Assembly: GCA_040901795.1 (NCBI GenBank)
Contig: JBBDYH010000160.1
Location: 1-64,000 of the forward strand
Direction: 5' to 3'
Length of the DNA: 64,000 nucleotides
Source of the DNA: JBBDYH01 sp040901795
GTDB lineage: Bacteria; Planctomycetota; Planctomycetia; Pirellulales; JALHPA01
Shown: positions 45,937-54,519 of the stretch, in pieces
Position numbering within the stretch: position 1 is the stretch's first letter
Layout: each line of letters opens with the position of its first letter
Position numbers and translations under genes: made by a program
The notes under the pieces: generated by a model
What the model was told of the DNA's origin: nothing
Databases searched by the model: none
Seen by the model: only the letters and a program-made list of their open reading frames with translations

Positions 45937-46968
45937 ATGCCCGACGCACAACCTTCCAGTGCCGCTCCTCCGCCCAAGTCTAAGTCACGGCCGGGCCCCG
46001 TCCGCTGGGGAATTGCCGTCGTGCTGCTGGTGTTGGCCGCCTGGGCCGGTTGGCATACCTATCAAGTGTTTCAGCAGCGAAGCGTCGTGGAGCATATTGA
46101 CGACTTGGGCGGCGTCGTGACCTATGACTTTGACTACATTGATCCCGACAACCGAGCAAACCGACCTGACGCCCCGAACCCCATCGCCAACCTGCTCGGC
46201 AACGATTACACGCAGGACGTTGTCGAGGTCAATCTGCGGACCAGCGCAGGCGACGCGCTCGACGACGAAGATTTGGAAAGGATTTCGTCGCTGTCGGAAG
46301 TGCGGGCGCTCACAATCGCCAACGGCGGCCAGATCACCAATGCAGGCCTGGAGAATCTCGCTCGGATGCCGAAGCTGGAGCGACTCACCCTCGGCAGGTT
46401 CACCAACGTAACCGACGACGGGATGGTCGTCTTGGCGAGCCTGCCTGAGCTGCGCGCGCTGGAGCTGGTCGCCGTGCCAAAAATCAGCGACCAAGGCCTC
46501 CAGCACCTCGCCAAACTGGAGAACCTCAGCGAGCTGAAGATAACGAATTGTAAGATCGATGGCTCGGGTTGGCAGTATGTCAAGCCGTCTGGCTTAAAGT
46601 TGATCGAAGCTCCGCTCTGCCAGGTGAACGACGAAGCGCTCAAGCACGTGGCCGACGCAAGTGCGCTCACAGAATTGAACGTCATGCAGAACCAGATCAA
46701 AGGCCCCGGGCTATCGCATCTAAAAGGCATGTCGAAGCTGGTTACGCTTCGTCTGGCAGAGAACCCGCTTGACGCTTCCGCTGCTGTGCCACACCTGAAG
46801 GAACTGACGAGCCTGGAGCTGCTCAACCTGCGGGGCACCGGCATCGACCGCGAGGCCGGCAAGGAATTGGCACAGGCGCTGCCCAAGTGCGACATTACGA
46901 TCGACGACGGTTCTTCGTATGATCCCGAGGAGGGGAAGTGGGACTACGAGGCCGCAAAGGAAGAGTAA
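45937..46968 (+). CDS. Membrane-anchored leucine-rich repeat protein
   Basis: A 343-residue protein with a Pro/Ser-rich cytoplasmic start, one membrane segment (residues 25-43: WGIAVVLLVLAAWAGWHTYQ) and an extracytoplasmic LRR domain (about 95-325) with repeats such as LENLARMPKLERLTLGRFTN, MVVLASLPELRALELVAV, LKGMSKLVTLRLAENPL and LKELTSLELLNLRGTGID. LRR proteins usually bind other proteins. Its last 25 bases overlap the convergent coaB gene. Function unknown. Confidence 0.85.
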   Translation: MPDAQPSSAAPPPKSKSRPGPVRWGIAVVLLVLAAWAGWHTYQVFQQRSVVEHIDDLGGVVTYDFDYIDPDNRANRPDAPNPIANLLGNDYTQDVVEVNLRTSAGDALDDEDLERISSLSEVRALTIANGGQITNAGLENLARMPKLERLTLGRFTNVTDDGMVVLASLPELRALELVAVPKISDQGLQHLAKLENLSELKITNCKIDGSGWQYVKPSGLKLIEAPLCQVNDEALKHVADASALTELNVMQNQIKGPGLSHLKGMSKLVTLRLAENPLDASAAVPHLKELTSLELLNLRGTGIDREAGKELAQALPKCDITIDDGSSYDPEEGKWDYEAAKEE

Positions 46969-47597
46969 CCCCGTATCAGCCGCTCCTCAACCAGCGCCAA
47001 GAGCCGCTCGGCGACGACCTCCTTCGCGCCCTGATAGGCCGCCACGAGCGCACCAGAACGATCGAGGATTTCAACGGCGTTGTCCGAGGCGGCGATCGCC
47101 TGAGGACCATTCAGTACCATCAGATCGCAGCTTTTCTTTTCCATTTTGACTAGCGCGCGAAACCGCTCGTCCTCCGTTTCAAGCGCAAATCCAACCAGCC
47201 ACTGTTCGGGCCTTTTGCCGGCCGCCAGTGTCGCGACGACGTCGGGCGTCTCCACCAGGTGCAGCACCAGCGGTTCCCCGCTTTTATGGATCTTTTGCGC
47301 CGCAACTTTGACGGGTCGGTAATCGCAGGGCGCCGCAACTCCGATCAATCCGTCGCACGTGGGAAACACGCGCTGGCATTCCGCGAGCATCTCTTCCGTC
47401 GAGACAACCGGGACGACGGTCGCCTGCTCGGGGTAAGCCGTTTCGACCGGTCCACTGACCACGATCACGTCGTGGCCTGCCGCGACGGCCGCCTGCACGA
47501 GCGCCGCACCCATCCGACCGCTCGAGGCATTGGTCAGATACCGCACCGGGTCCAGGTGCTGCCGCGTCGGCCCGGCGGTGATCAGGATGCGCGCCAT
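46944..47597 (-). CDS. coaB: Phosphopantothenate-cysteine ligase, stand-alone CoaB
   Basis: Joins phosphopantothenate and cysteine in CoA synthesis. ARILITAGPTRQHLDPVRY, then LTNASSGRMGAALV and GVAAPCDYRPVK are family landmarks; KIHKSGEPLVLHLVETPDV and the Lys in MEKKSCDLMVLN mark the active site. 217 residues. In most bacteria it is fused to CoaC; here it is a separate gene after coaC with a 127-base gap filled by an AAGGAGA-rich tract. The ATG at 47597 is preferred over an upstream TTG. Confidence 0.9.
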   Translation of the reverse strand: MARILITAGPTRQHLDPVRYLTNASSGRMGAALVQAAVAAGHDVIVVSGPVETAYPEQATVVPVVSTEEMLAECQRVFPTCDGLIGVAAPCDYRPVKVAAQKIHKSGEPLVLHLVETPDVVATLAAGKRPEQWLVGFALETEDERFRALVKMEKKSCDLMVLNGPQAIAASDNAVEILDRSGALVAAYQGAKEVVAERLLALVEERLIRGYSSFAAS

Positions 47598-47639
47598 ATG
47601 CGGATGCAAACGCGTTAAACGTGTTGACCAAGAACAAGG

Positions 47640-47724
47640 AGATAACTAAGACAAGGAGACAAGGAGAGGGGGAGACAAGGAGATTCAGTTGGACGATCAA
47701 CTCCCAGTCTCCCAGTCTCCTCGT
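47640..47724. repeat. AAGGAGA-rich tract
   Basis: Between coaC and coaB: repeated ACAAGGAGA and GGAGACAAGG units, then CTCCCAGTCTCCCAGTCTCC, which pairs with them as an inverted arm. Similar GGAGAT/ATCTCC tracts lie at 48298-48425, before coaC. Confidence 0.65.
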
Positions 47725-48282
47725 CTACGTCGCCACTGAGTCGACTTTTAGCAGCTCCTGAATCGCCGCGAAAACCTTCTCTGGCGCCGCCATCCTGCCG
47801 ACCCCGAGCTTGCGGCAGCTCAGCCAGCCTTCCTCTGGATCGACAAAGTGAACGCCGTCGGCGCGCAGTTGCTGGACGTTTCGCTGCACGGCGGGCTTTT
47901 CCCACATCTCGCAGTTCATCGCCGGCGCCACAAGCACCAGACGCGTGAACGACAAGTACAGTGTGCTCAACAGGTCGTCGGCCAGGCCGTGCGCCGCCTT
48001 GGCGATGAAGTTGGCGGTCGCCGGAGCGACAACCAGCAACTGCGCCTTATCGGCCAGTTCAATATGCGCGCCAAGCGGGTGACCCGGTTCGTCGAACACT
48101 TGCGACAATACGCGGCGACCGGTGAGCGCCTCGAACGTCGCCCGTCCTACGAACTTTTCGGCCGCGGCGGTGAGTACAGCCGTGACGCCTGCACCGGCTT
48201 GCACAAGCTGGCTAGCGAGCGCCGCTGACTTATACGCGGCAATCCCGCCGGTGACGCCGAGCACTATTTCATGACCGTGCAT
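47725..48282 (-). CDS. coaC: Phosphopantothenoylcysteine decarboxylase, stand-alone CoaC
   Basis: An FMN enzyme that decarboxylates phosphopantothenoylcysteine to phosphopantetheine. GVTGGIAAYKSAALAS at the N-terminus, the active-site His in PLGAHIELADKAQLLV, APATANFIAKAAHGLADDLL (FMN site), and the PAMNCEMWEKPAVQRN signature are present. 185 residues, the length of the decarboxylase half of a usual CoaBC. It lies downstream of rpoZ, in the usual gmk-rpoZ-coa order. Confidence 0.92.
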   Translation of the reverse strand: MHGHEIVLGVTGGIAAYKSAALASQLVQAGAGVTAVLTAAAEKFVGRATFEALTGRRVLSQVFDEPGHPLGAHIELADKAQLLVVAPATANFIAKAAHGLADDLLSTLYLSFTRLVLVAPAMNCEMWEKPAVQRNVQQLRADGVHFVDPEEGWLSCRKLGVGRMAAPEKVFAAIQELLKVDSVAT

Positions 48283-48456
48283 CGCTCAGGAGATAAGGGA
48301 TACTAACGGAGATGGGGGGATACAGAGAGAGATGGGGAGATGTTGAATTCAAGAACATCCGTTCGGCTGACGTCGTTTACAAAGCTATCTCCTTATCGCC
48401 TCCTAAAATCCCCCTATCTCCTTTCACAAGCCGTCACCACGCGGCGGTCTATCGCC

Positions 48457-48723
48457 TTAGAGGTTCGCCAGATCGAGCTGCGGCGGTCCACCGGCCGCCT
48501 CGGTTGGCTCACCGGTGATCCGCAGATTCGCGGACGCGTCAAGATAGATCTTGTCCTGCATAATTTCATGAATGACGATCTGCAGCTTGTTGTCCGAATT
48601 GAGACTGACCAGGGGGCGGGCGCCGGCATTCAGCGCCACGAGCCGCTTCTGGATCAAGGTAGAGAGCTTAAACCGCCCCCCGACCTTGTTGACGATCTCT
48701 TCCTCCCGCAGTTCATCGATCAT
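48457..48723 (-). CDS. rpoZ: RNA polymerase omega subunit
   Basis: An 88-residue protein. The part MIDELREEEIVNKVGGRFKL, then STLIQKRLVALNAGARPLV matches the omega fold that clamps the beta-prime C-terminus. It overlaps gmk by 4 bases (ATGA), and the order yicC-gmk-rpoZ-coa is the known genomic neighbourhood of rpoZ, which supports the call for a weakly conserved protein. The C-terminus after residue 45 is variable in the family. Confidence 0.8.
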   Translation of the reverse strand: MIDELREEEIVNKVGGRFKLSTLIQKRLVALNAGARPLVSLNSDNKLQIVIHEIMQDKIYLDASANLRITGEPTEAAGGPPQLDLANL

Positions 48724-49301
48724 GCACAATCCTCCAGACGCTTAAGTATCTGCAAAATGTCGTCAACCGCCCGGTCCACCGACCGGTTGATCACCACGTA
48801 CTGATAGCGGTCGACAAACCCCAGCTCACGCCGCGCGACTTCCAACCTGCGCTGAATGGCGGTCTCCGATTCGGTGCCCCGCCGGCGCAACCGGCGCTCC
48901 AAATCCTCAATCGAATCAGGGCGCACAAAGAGTGTCACCGTGTCTGGATACCGTTCCAGCACGGCCAGCGTGCCGTCGACGTCAATCTCTAAGACTACCC
49001 ACTTCCCCGCCGCAAGTCGAGGGGCAACTTCGCTCTCCAGCGTGCCGTACCAGTGGCCGCTGCCAAAAACCTCGAAGCATTCGAGGAAATCCCCCCGCTG
49101 GCGCCGTGCGGCAAACTCGGCGGACGACAGAAAGTAATAGTCCACCCCATTGATTTCGCCCGGCCTGGGTGGCCGAGTTGTCGCCGAAACGCTCGGCGTC
49201 AACCGCGGGCAACGAGCGAATACCTCTTTGAGAACCGTGGTCTTTCCGGCCCCCGACGGACCAGAGACCACAATCAGACGGCCTGGAGAAGCTTTTGCCA
49301 T
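48720..49301 (-). CDS. gmk: Guanylate kinase
   Basis: Phosphorylates GMP to GDP. P-loop SGPSGAGKTTV (about residues 10-20), GMP-binding SVSATTRPPRPGEINGVDYY, and DVDGTL with the lid RRRGTESETAIQRRL. 193 residues, the normal size. The ATG at 49301 gives the family start MAKASPGRLIVVSGPSG. It is 96 bases after yicC, and a GACCAATG repeat fills the space. Confidence 0.96.
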   Translation of the reverse strand: MAKASPGRLIVVSGPSGAGKTTVLKEVFARCPRLTPSVSATTRPPRPGEINGVDYYFLSSAEFAARRQRGDFLECFEVFGSGHWYGTLESEVAPRLAAGKWVVLEIDVDGTLAVLERYPDTVTLFVRPDSIEDLERRLRRRGTESETAIQRRLEVARRELGFVDRYQYVVINRSVDRAVDDILQILKRLEDCA

Positions 49302-49321
49302 ACCATAGTCAAGCGAATTCA

Positions 49322-49404
49322 AATGACCAATGACCAATGTCCAATTACGAGCGGCCCGCCAGCAGCTTTGGTCATTGGGGCTTGGTCATTGGTCATTTCA
49401 TTCC
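49322..49404. repeat. ATGACCA inverted tract
   Basis: AATGACCAATGACCAATGTC at the left and TTGGTCATTGGTCATTTCAT at the right are inverted copies around a 40-base centre. It fills the yicC-gmk spacer and touches the yicC stop. Confidence 0.75.
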
Positions 49405-50282
49405 ACGTTCTGGATCATCTCTCGCAGCCGCTCGATCGCCGTCTTCATCTCGATCACGCCGCGTGCGATCTCCACGTCGCTCGATTTCGAGCCGATCGTG
49501 TTAACTTCGCGGAACATTTCCTGGATAAGAAACTCTAGCTTGCGGCCGGCGCTCTCCTCGGCCGCCATAATCGTGGTGAACTGTTCCAGGTGGCTCCGCA
49601 ACCGCACAATTTCTTCGGAAATATCGCTCCGCTCGGCAAAAATGCTGACCTCGCGGATCAGATCCGCTGGCTGCAGCGTGACCTGATATTCCTCCAGCAG
49701 CGACGCGACTCGCTCAAGCAGTCGATTGCGATAGCTTTCCACCAGCATCGGCGCCCGTGCCGTCACCTTATCGAGCTCCGATCCAATGAGTTCGCAATTG
49801 GCCGCCATATCTGTGGCCATGGCTCGACCCTCTTCGGCGCGGAACTCCGCCAGCCGCGCAAGCGCCTCCTCAAGCGTCGCCTGCACGATCGGCCGGGCCG
49901 ACTCGGCATAGTCGCTGGCCGCATCCGCTTCGCGGATCACCCCGGGCAGACCCAATAGATGCTCGACCGCCACCCCGCGCGGAAGTTGCCGTTCCGCCTG
50001 ATAGAGCTCGAGCTGCTTGCGATAACTATGGAGCACGTCCAGATTGAGCGCGTTCTCATCGGGCGATGCACGCCGGTCGATTCGGACCGACACATTCACG
50101 GTGCCGCGCTTTACCTGCTGGCGCACCGCCGCTTCGATCTGCGGCTCCAGACTGTTGTAGCCTTCGCTCGCGCGCAAGGAGAACTTGAAGTAGCGATTGT
50201 TGACCGTACGCAACTCGATGGCGACGGCGATCTCGTCTGCTTGGCGGCGCGCCTCGCCAAAACCGGTCATGCTCAGAAGCAC
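49398..50282 (-). CDS. yicC: YicC family endoribonuclease
   Basis: A 294-residue member of the YicC/YloC family, which has been linked to RNA decay. The start LLSMTGFGEARRQ is the family signature; RTVNNRYFKFSLRASEGY, RGTVNVSVRIDRR and the C-terminal KLEFLIQEMFREVNTIGSKS (the most conserved stretch) follow. GTG at 50282 with GGAG 9 bases upstream is taken as the start, in agreement with the family. It heads the yicC-gmk-rpoZ-coaC-coaB run. Confidence 0.92.
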   Translation of the reverse strand: MLLSMTGFGEARRQADEIAVAIELRTVNNRYFKFSLRASEGYNSLEPQIEAAVRQQVKRGTVNVSVRIDRRASPDENALNLDVLHSYRKQLELYQAERQLPRGVAVEHLLGLPGVIREADAASDYAESARPIVQATLEEALARLAEFRAEEGRAMATDMAANCELIGSELDKVTARAPMLVESYRNRLLERVASLLEEYQVTLQPADLIREVSIFAERSDISEEIVRLRSHLEQFTTIMAAEESAGRKLEFLIQEMFREVNTIGSKSSDVEIARGVIEMKTAIERLREMIQNVE

Positions 50283-50365
50283 GGCGAAACTACTCCCAAA
50301 GGTTCCGGCGGCCCCACTCGCATACGTTTCGGCGTTCAATCCAGGCGATTGCCAAAGCGCCGTCG

Positions 50366-50758
50366 CTATTTCTCGTCGCCGCCCTTTTCGGCCGGTGTCT
50401 TCGAGCCGCTTCCCTCTGCGGCTGCGGGCTGAGAAGCGGGCGGCGTTTTTTCAGACGTTGTGCCTTCCGTTTCTCCAGAACTCACCGTCTGCGCGGGATT
50501 CGTGCCGAGCCCCGACCCAAAGGGACTGCTCTCCTGCGTGGACCACTTGACCGCGGCCACACAGAGCAAAATCCAGACTGCGGCGACGCCGATTGTGATC
50601 TTTGTGAACAGATCGCCGGCTTTAGTACCAAAGGCGCTCTGGCCGCCCATGCCGCCAAACGCTCCGGCCAAACCACCGCCGCGACCCTGTTGGATCAACA
50701 CCAGCAAGATCAAGAAAAAGGAGGACAGAACCAGCAAGATGCCGAGCAAATAAGCCAT
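50366..50758 (-). CDS. secG: Protein-export membrane protein SecG
   Basis: A 130-residue accessory subunit of the SecYEG translocon. Two membrane segments (about 3-22 and 54-72) flank the conserved loop QQGRGGGLAGAFGGMGGQSAFGTKAGD. The C-terminal 55 residues are a Ser/Pro/Glu-rich tail, longer than in most SecG proteins. It follows tpiA, a common secG neighbour, 98 bases behind. Confidence 0.92.
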   Translation of the reverse strand: MAYLLGILLVLSSFFLILLVLIQQGRGGGLAGAFGGMGGQSAFGTKAGDLFTKITIGVAAVWILLCVAAVKWSTQESSPFGSGLGTNPAQTVSSGETEGTTSEKTPPASQPAAAEGSGSKTPAEKGGDEK

Positions 50759-50856
50759 TGTTTGGACGACGTCGTTTGCGACGCAACTCCGTTTCACAAG
50801 GATAATCATCTGCCGCGGCAGGCAAAGCGGCAGTCCGCGGCGGCTGCACACAATGG

Positions 50857-51612
50857 TTAGCAAGCGCCTGCCGCGATCGCCATGAAGTCGTCAACCTTCA
50901 GGCTGGCGCCGCCCACCAGCGCTCCGTCAATGTTTGGCCGCGCCAGCAAGTCCCGGGCGTTGTCCGGTTTGACGCTGCCGCCGTATTGGATGCGAACCTT
51001 CGCCGCAACCTCGGTATTGTACCGGTTTTCGACCAGCTTGCGAAGGTCGGCATGCACCTGCTCCGCCTGGTCGGGCGTGGCGACTTTGCCCGTGCCAATC
51101 GCCCAGACGGGCTCGTAAGCCAGGACGGTTTGCTCCATTTGCTGGTCAGAAAGCCCCGCCAACGACCCGTCGAACTGCTTGCCAACGACGTCGAGCGTCC
51201 GGCCAGCCTCGCGCTCGTTAAGCTGCTCGCCGACACAGACGACCGGAATTAACCCGGCGGCGAACGCGGCATGCACCTTCTTGTTGATCTCGTCGTTGGT
51301 TTCGCGAAAGATCGCACGCCGCTCGCTATGGCCCAGGATGACGTACTTGCAGCCCACGCCCGTGAGCATCGCCGGGCTGATTTCGCCGGTGAAAGCCCCC
51401 TGCGGCGCATGGTACATGTTCTGGGCGCCCAGCGCGATCGGTGAGCCAGCAATCGCGCCAGCCACAGCTTCCAGAAAGACGAAGGCAGGGCAGACGGCAA
51501 GATCGACCTGCGGAAACTCGCGCGCGCGACGCGCCAGGCCCTCGGCCAGCGCCACAGCGCCGGCGCGATCCAAATGCATCTTCCAATTCCCGGCAATAAA
51601 CGGCCGTCGCAT
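50857..51612 (-). CDS. tpiA: Triosephosphate isomerase
   Basis: Interconverts dihydroxyacetone phosphate and glyceraldehyde 3-phosphate. Lys in AGNWKMHL, His in LGHSERRAIF, the catalytic Glu in VLAYEPVWAIGTGKVATPDQ and the phosphate-binding YGGSVKPDN and GGASLK are all present. 251 residues. GGAGGG lies 5 bases before the ATG. Confidence 0.97.
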   Translation of the reverse strand: MRRPFIAGNWKMHLDRAGAVALAEGLARRAREFPQVDLAVCPAFVFLEAVAGAIAGSPIALGAQNMYHAPQGAFTGEISPAMLTGVGCKYVILGHSERRAIFRETNDEINKKVHAAFAAGLIPVVCVGEQLNEREAGRTLDVVGKQFDGSLAGLSDQQMEQTVLAYEPVWAIGTGKVATPDQAEQVHADLRKLVENRYNTEVAAKVRIQYGGSVKPDNARDLLARPNIDGALVGGASLKVDDFMAIAAGAC

Positions 51613-51658
51613 TCAATCCCTCCCCAACTTAAGCTAACAGCGAGTCAAGACAGTTATC

Positions 51659-51787
51659 AGCCACAGATAAACACGGATGAACACAGATATTCAACAAGAG
51701 ACGCGCTACTCGTTACCGTGTCTGGACAAGGTCGAGTGACAGGGATTGCTCCGCATCATCTGTGTTCATCTGCGTTCATCTGTGGCT
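51659..51787. repeat. CACAGAT inverted repeat
   Basis: AGCCACAGATAAACACGGAT, then GAACACAGAT (51659-51688) is mirrored by ATCTGTGTTCATCTGCGTTC, then ATCTGTGGCT (51757-51787). The arms of about 30 bases enclose a 68-base centre and reach to the stop codon of the DAHP synthase gene. It lies between tpiA and that gene on the same strand. Confidence 0.8.
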
Positions 51788-52847
51788 AATTCTCTTTGCT
51801 GAGTTTTTGGACGCCTAAAGGCTTCGCCAGCGGCGAGATGGTCTTGCCCATCACCTCCGCGATGCGGCGGATCTGCGCGGCGACTTCTGCATACTGGGCC
51901 GGCAAGAGCGCCTGTGGCCCGTCGGAGAGCGCTTCTTCCGGGCAATTGTGGACCTCGATGTGTACGCCGTCCGCGCCGGCCGCCACACCGGCGTAGGCGC
52001 AGGCGGGAATCAAATCGGGCCGGCCGGTGGCGTGGCTCGGATCGACGATGATCGGCAGGTGCGACAACCCCTTCACCAGCGGCACACTGGCGACGTCGAA
52101 CAGGTTCCGCGTCGCCTTGTCAAAGCTCTTGATCCCCCGCTCGCATAGCACCACATCGTGATTGCCCTGCGACAGGATGTACTCGGCGCTCATCAACAGA
52201 TCCTCGATTGTCGCGCTCATGCCACGTTTCAGCAGCACCGGCTTGCGCGACTGGCCCACTTCGGTGAGCAATACAAAATTCTGCATGTTGCGGGCGCCGA
52301 TCTGGATCATGTCGGCATACCTCGCCACCAACTCCACGCGCCGCGGGTCCATCACTTCAGTGACAATCGGAATGCCGTGTCGATCTCCGGTCGCGCGAAG
52401 CACCTTGAGACCTTCTTCGCCCATCCCCTGGTACGCATACGGGCTGGTGCGCGGCTTGAACGCTCCGCCCCGAAGAATGTTGGCCCCTGCTGCGACAACC
52501 GCCTTGGCAATGGCGTCCATTCGCTCGGGCGACTCGATCGCGCACGGCCCGGCGATCATCGCCAGGTTGCCCCCACCGATCTTCACACCCGCCACATCGA
52601 CGACCGTCGGCTCCTTTTGGCTCTCTTTGCTCGCGAGCTTATACGGCGGCAGAACCGGAATCACCTCGGCCACGCCTGGAATGGCGCTGATCGGCGTAGC
52701 GTACGCCTTCGCTTCGTCCCCGATCACGCCGATGATCGTGCGATATTGCCCCCGACTCACATGTGTGCGCAACCCCAGCGCCTCGACGCGCTCAACGACA
52801 TGCGCGACTTGATCATCCGTGGCGTTCGACTTCAAAATAATGATCAC
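51786..52847 (-). CDS. aroF: 3-deoxy-7-phosphoheptulonate synthase
   Basis: The first enzyme of the shikimate pathway, condensing PEP and erythrose 4-phosphate. 353 residues: an N-terminal ferredoxin-like regulatory domain (1-75, MIIILKSNATDDQVAHVVER) and a catalytic TIM barrel of the I-beta type, with GGNLAMIAGPCAIESPERMD, RGGAFKPRTSPYAYQGMG, VLLKRGMSATIEDLL, and IIVDPSHATGRPDLI. It precedes... and, in transcription, follows pheA by 84 bases; both serve aromatic synthesis and probably share a transcript. Confidence 0.95.
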   Translation of the reverse strand: MIIILKSNATDDQVAHVVERVEALGLRTHVSRGQYRTIIGVIGDEAKAYATPISAIPGVAEVIPVLPPYKLASKESQKEPTVVDVAGVKIGGGNLAMIAGPCAIESPERMDAIAKAVVAAGANILRGGAFKPRTSPYAYQGMGEEGLKVLRATGDRHGIPIVTEVMDPRRVELVARYADMIQIGARNMQNFVLLTEVGQSRKPVLLKRGMSATIEDLLMSAEYILSQGNHDVVLCERGIKSFDKATRNLFDVASVPLVKGLSHLPIIVDPSHATGRPDLIPACAYAGVAAGADGVHIEVHNCPEEALSDGPQALLPAQYAEVAAQIRRIAEVMGKTISPLAKPLGVQKLSKEN

Positions 52848-52931
52848 AAACTAAGCTTTCCCCGAGCGGCAATTCGTCGCCATAGCACCATTCCCCATTC
52901 CGCATTCCCCCAGTCCCCATTCGCATCGTCC

Positions 52932-54053
52932 CTACTCAACCACCGCACTTTTCGCATACGACCCCAACACCACCATCCGCACCGCCTTCCGCGCCAGCGC
53001 CTCGCTGGCCCGTCGCACTCGGGCGTCCTGCTGGTGTCCTTCCAGCTCGACGAAGAAGAAGTACCCCCCTTCCGGCCGCGAAATCGGAAACGACTCGATC
53101 CACGTCAGGTTCAGGCGCAGCCGCTTGAAGATGCTCATGGCATCGGCCAGCGCGCCCGGCTTGTGCGGGATCTCGAACATGATTGCAGTCTTGTCGTTGC
53201 CGGTTCGATTGCCAGAGTGATCCCCGATCACCGCAAACCGCGTCAGATTCCCTTGCACGTCTTCAATCGACTCGGCCAGCACATTCAACCCGTAGTGGAT
53301 GCCCGCCTGGATGCTGGCGATCGCCGCGGCGCCGGGCTTGTCCTGGGCGAGCTGCGCCGCCGTCGCCGTGCTGGTCACTTCGACCGTCCGTGCGGTCGGC
53401 AGATGCCTCGCTAACCAGTTGCGGCACTGCGAAAGCGCCTGAGGGCGACTATAGACCTCCTGGACCTCCGAGCGAGGGCAGCGGCCGAGCAAATGATGGT
53501 GGATCCGAAGTTGTACTTCCCCGCAGATCCGGACCGGCAGCCGCGTAAACATGTCGAGCGTGTCGGCAATGCGCCCGTCGGTCGAGTTTTCCAGCGGCAC
53601 GATTCCGAACTGCACCTGCCCGCGATTCACCTCCTCGAACACCGCCGGGATGCTGCCGACCGGCACCAGATCGACGCTCTGACCAAACCGATGAATCGCC
53701 GCTAGATGACTGTACGTGTAAGCCGGCCCGAGATATGCCACGCGCAGCGCCCGCTCCAACGCCCGCGAGCCGCTGATCAGCTCCCGAAACACGTTCCGCA
53801 GCGCCTGGCTCGACAGCGGCCCGCGGCTCAGTTCCGCGACACGCGCCAGCACCTCCTCTTCGCGAGCCGGGTCATAACAGCGTTGCCCGTTGGCATCTTT
53901 GATCTGGCCAATCTGATGCGCCAGCCTGGCCCGCTCGTTCATCAGCCCGACCAGGTCGCGGTCAACGCGGTCGATCTTGGCACGCAGGATGGGAATGGTC
54001 GGCGCGCGGGGGGGCGATTTCGACGCTTTTTCAGTGCTTTTCCCCTTTGACAT
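52932..54053 (-). CDS. pheA: Chorismate mutase / prephenate dehydratase
   Basis: A bifunctional enzyme that takes chorismate to phenylpyruvate. Residues about 20-100 are an AroQ chorismate mutase (LRAKIDRVDRDLVGLMNERA). Residues 105-285 are prephenate dehydratase, with the catalytic Thr in PLENSTDGRIADTLD. Residues 290-370 are the ACT domain (ESFPISRPEGGYFFFVELEG), through which phenylalanine inhibits. Length 373. ATG at 54053 or GTG at 54062 could start it. It is transcribed before the DAHP synthase gene. Confidence 0.96.
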   Translation of the reverse strand: MSKGKSTEKASKSPPRAPTIPILRAKIDRVDRDLVGLMNERARLAHQIGQIKDANGQRCYDPAREEEVLARVAELSRGPLSSQALRNVFRELISGSRALERALRVAYLGPAYTYSHLAAIHRFGQSVDLVPVGSIPAVFEEVNRGQVQFGIVPLENSTDGRIADTLDMFTRLPVRICGEVQLRIHHHLLGRCPRSEVQEVYSRPQALSQCRNWLARHLPTARTVEVTSTATAAQLAQDKPGAAAIASIQAGIHYGLNVLAESIEDVQGNLTRFAVIGDHSGNRTGNDKTAIMFEIPHKPGALADAMSIFKRLRLNLTWIESFPISRPEGGYFFFVELEGHQQDARVRRASEALARKAVRMVVLGSYAKSAVVE

Positions 54054-54519
54054 CGTGGCCACCCGAACGCGCCGCCGGACGCCTTAGAAAGGCCCTCCGA
54101 CTTGCTGTAAACGCCTGAAATGCGCCGTCGCAGAGCCTCCCTGCCTGCGGCGTTATCTGATTTCCCCCCTTGTACTTGTGTGGAATCGGAGTGTCAAGCA
54201 ACCGGATCCTTGCGCATTTGGAGTGCGGCGTCTGGTCGCCGCTTTATTTTTTCGATCCGGACGTTATCGCTCGAAAGCCAACGCACTGCCAAAACGACAG
54301 CCACGGCTCGGGAACTGGCCTGTCCTTGCACCGAACACAAACGCTTTACAGAAAACGCCTTATCTCACGTGGCCGCCGGACGACCACCCTGGCACAGCCT
54401 TTGCTTTTGGGCCTTCTCAGCATTTCGAAGCGACAATTCCTGCCCGCAGTTTAAACATCGAACACCGATTTGGCCGGCCAAAGTAACCTAACCGCCGGTC
54501 CCTGACAAAAGGAGCGATC
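54054..54519. other. Divergent spacer before dnaK
   Basis: 466 bases between pheA and dnaK. Frames here are low-complexity and unlike any family. The only feature I can support is a sigma-54-like promoter at 54390-54405. No CIRCE element (TTAGCACTC-N9-GAGTGCTAA) was found. Confidence 0.6.
54390..54405 (+). promoter_or_regulatory. Sigma-54-like promoter for dnaK
   Basis: CTGGCACAGCCTTTGCTTTT fits YTGGCAC-N5-TTGCW: TGGCAC at 54390-54395, TTGCT at 54401-54405, and the GG and GC pairs are 10 bases apart as required. It lies 115 bases before the dnaK ATG in the right direction. No other -24/-12 match was noticed by eye in the window. Activity is inference. Confidence 0.5.

Noticed and set aside
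54054..54519. CIRCE element or small genes before dnaK
   Set aside because: No TTAGCACTC/GAGTGCTAA pair was seen, and the frames of 94-123 codons in three phases have no family resemblance.
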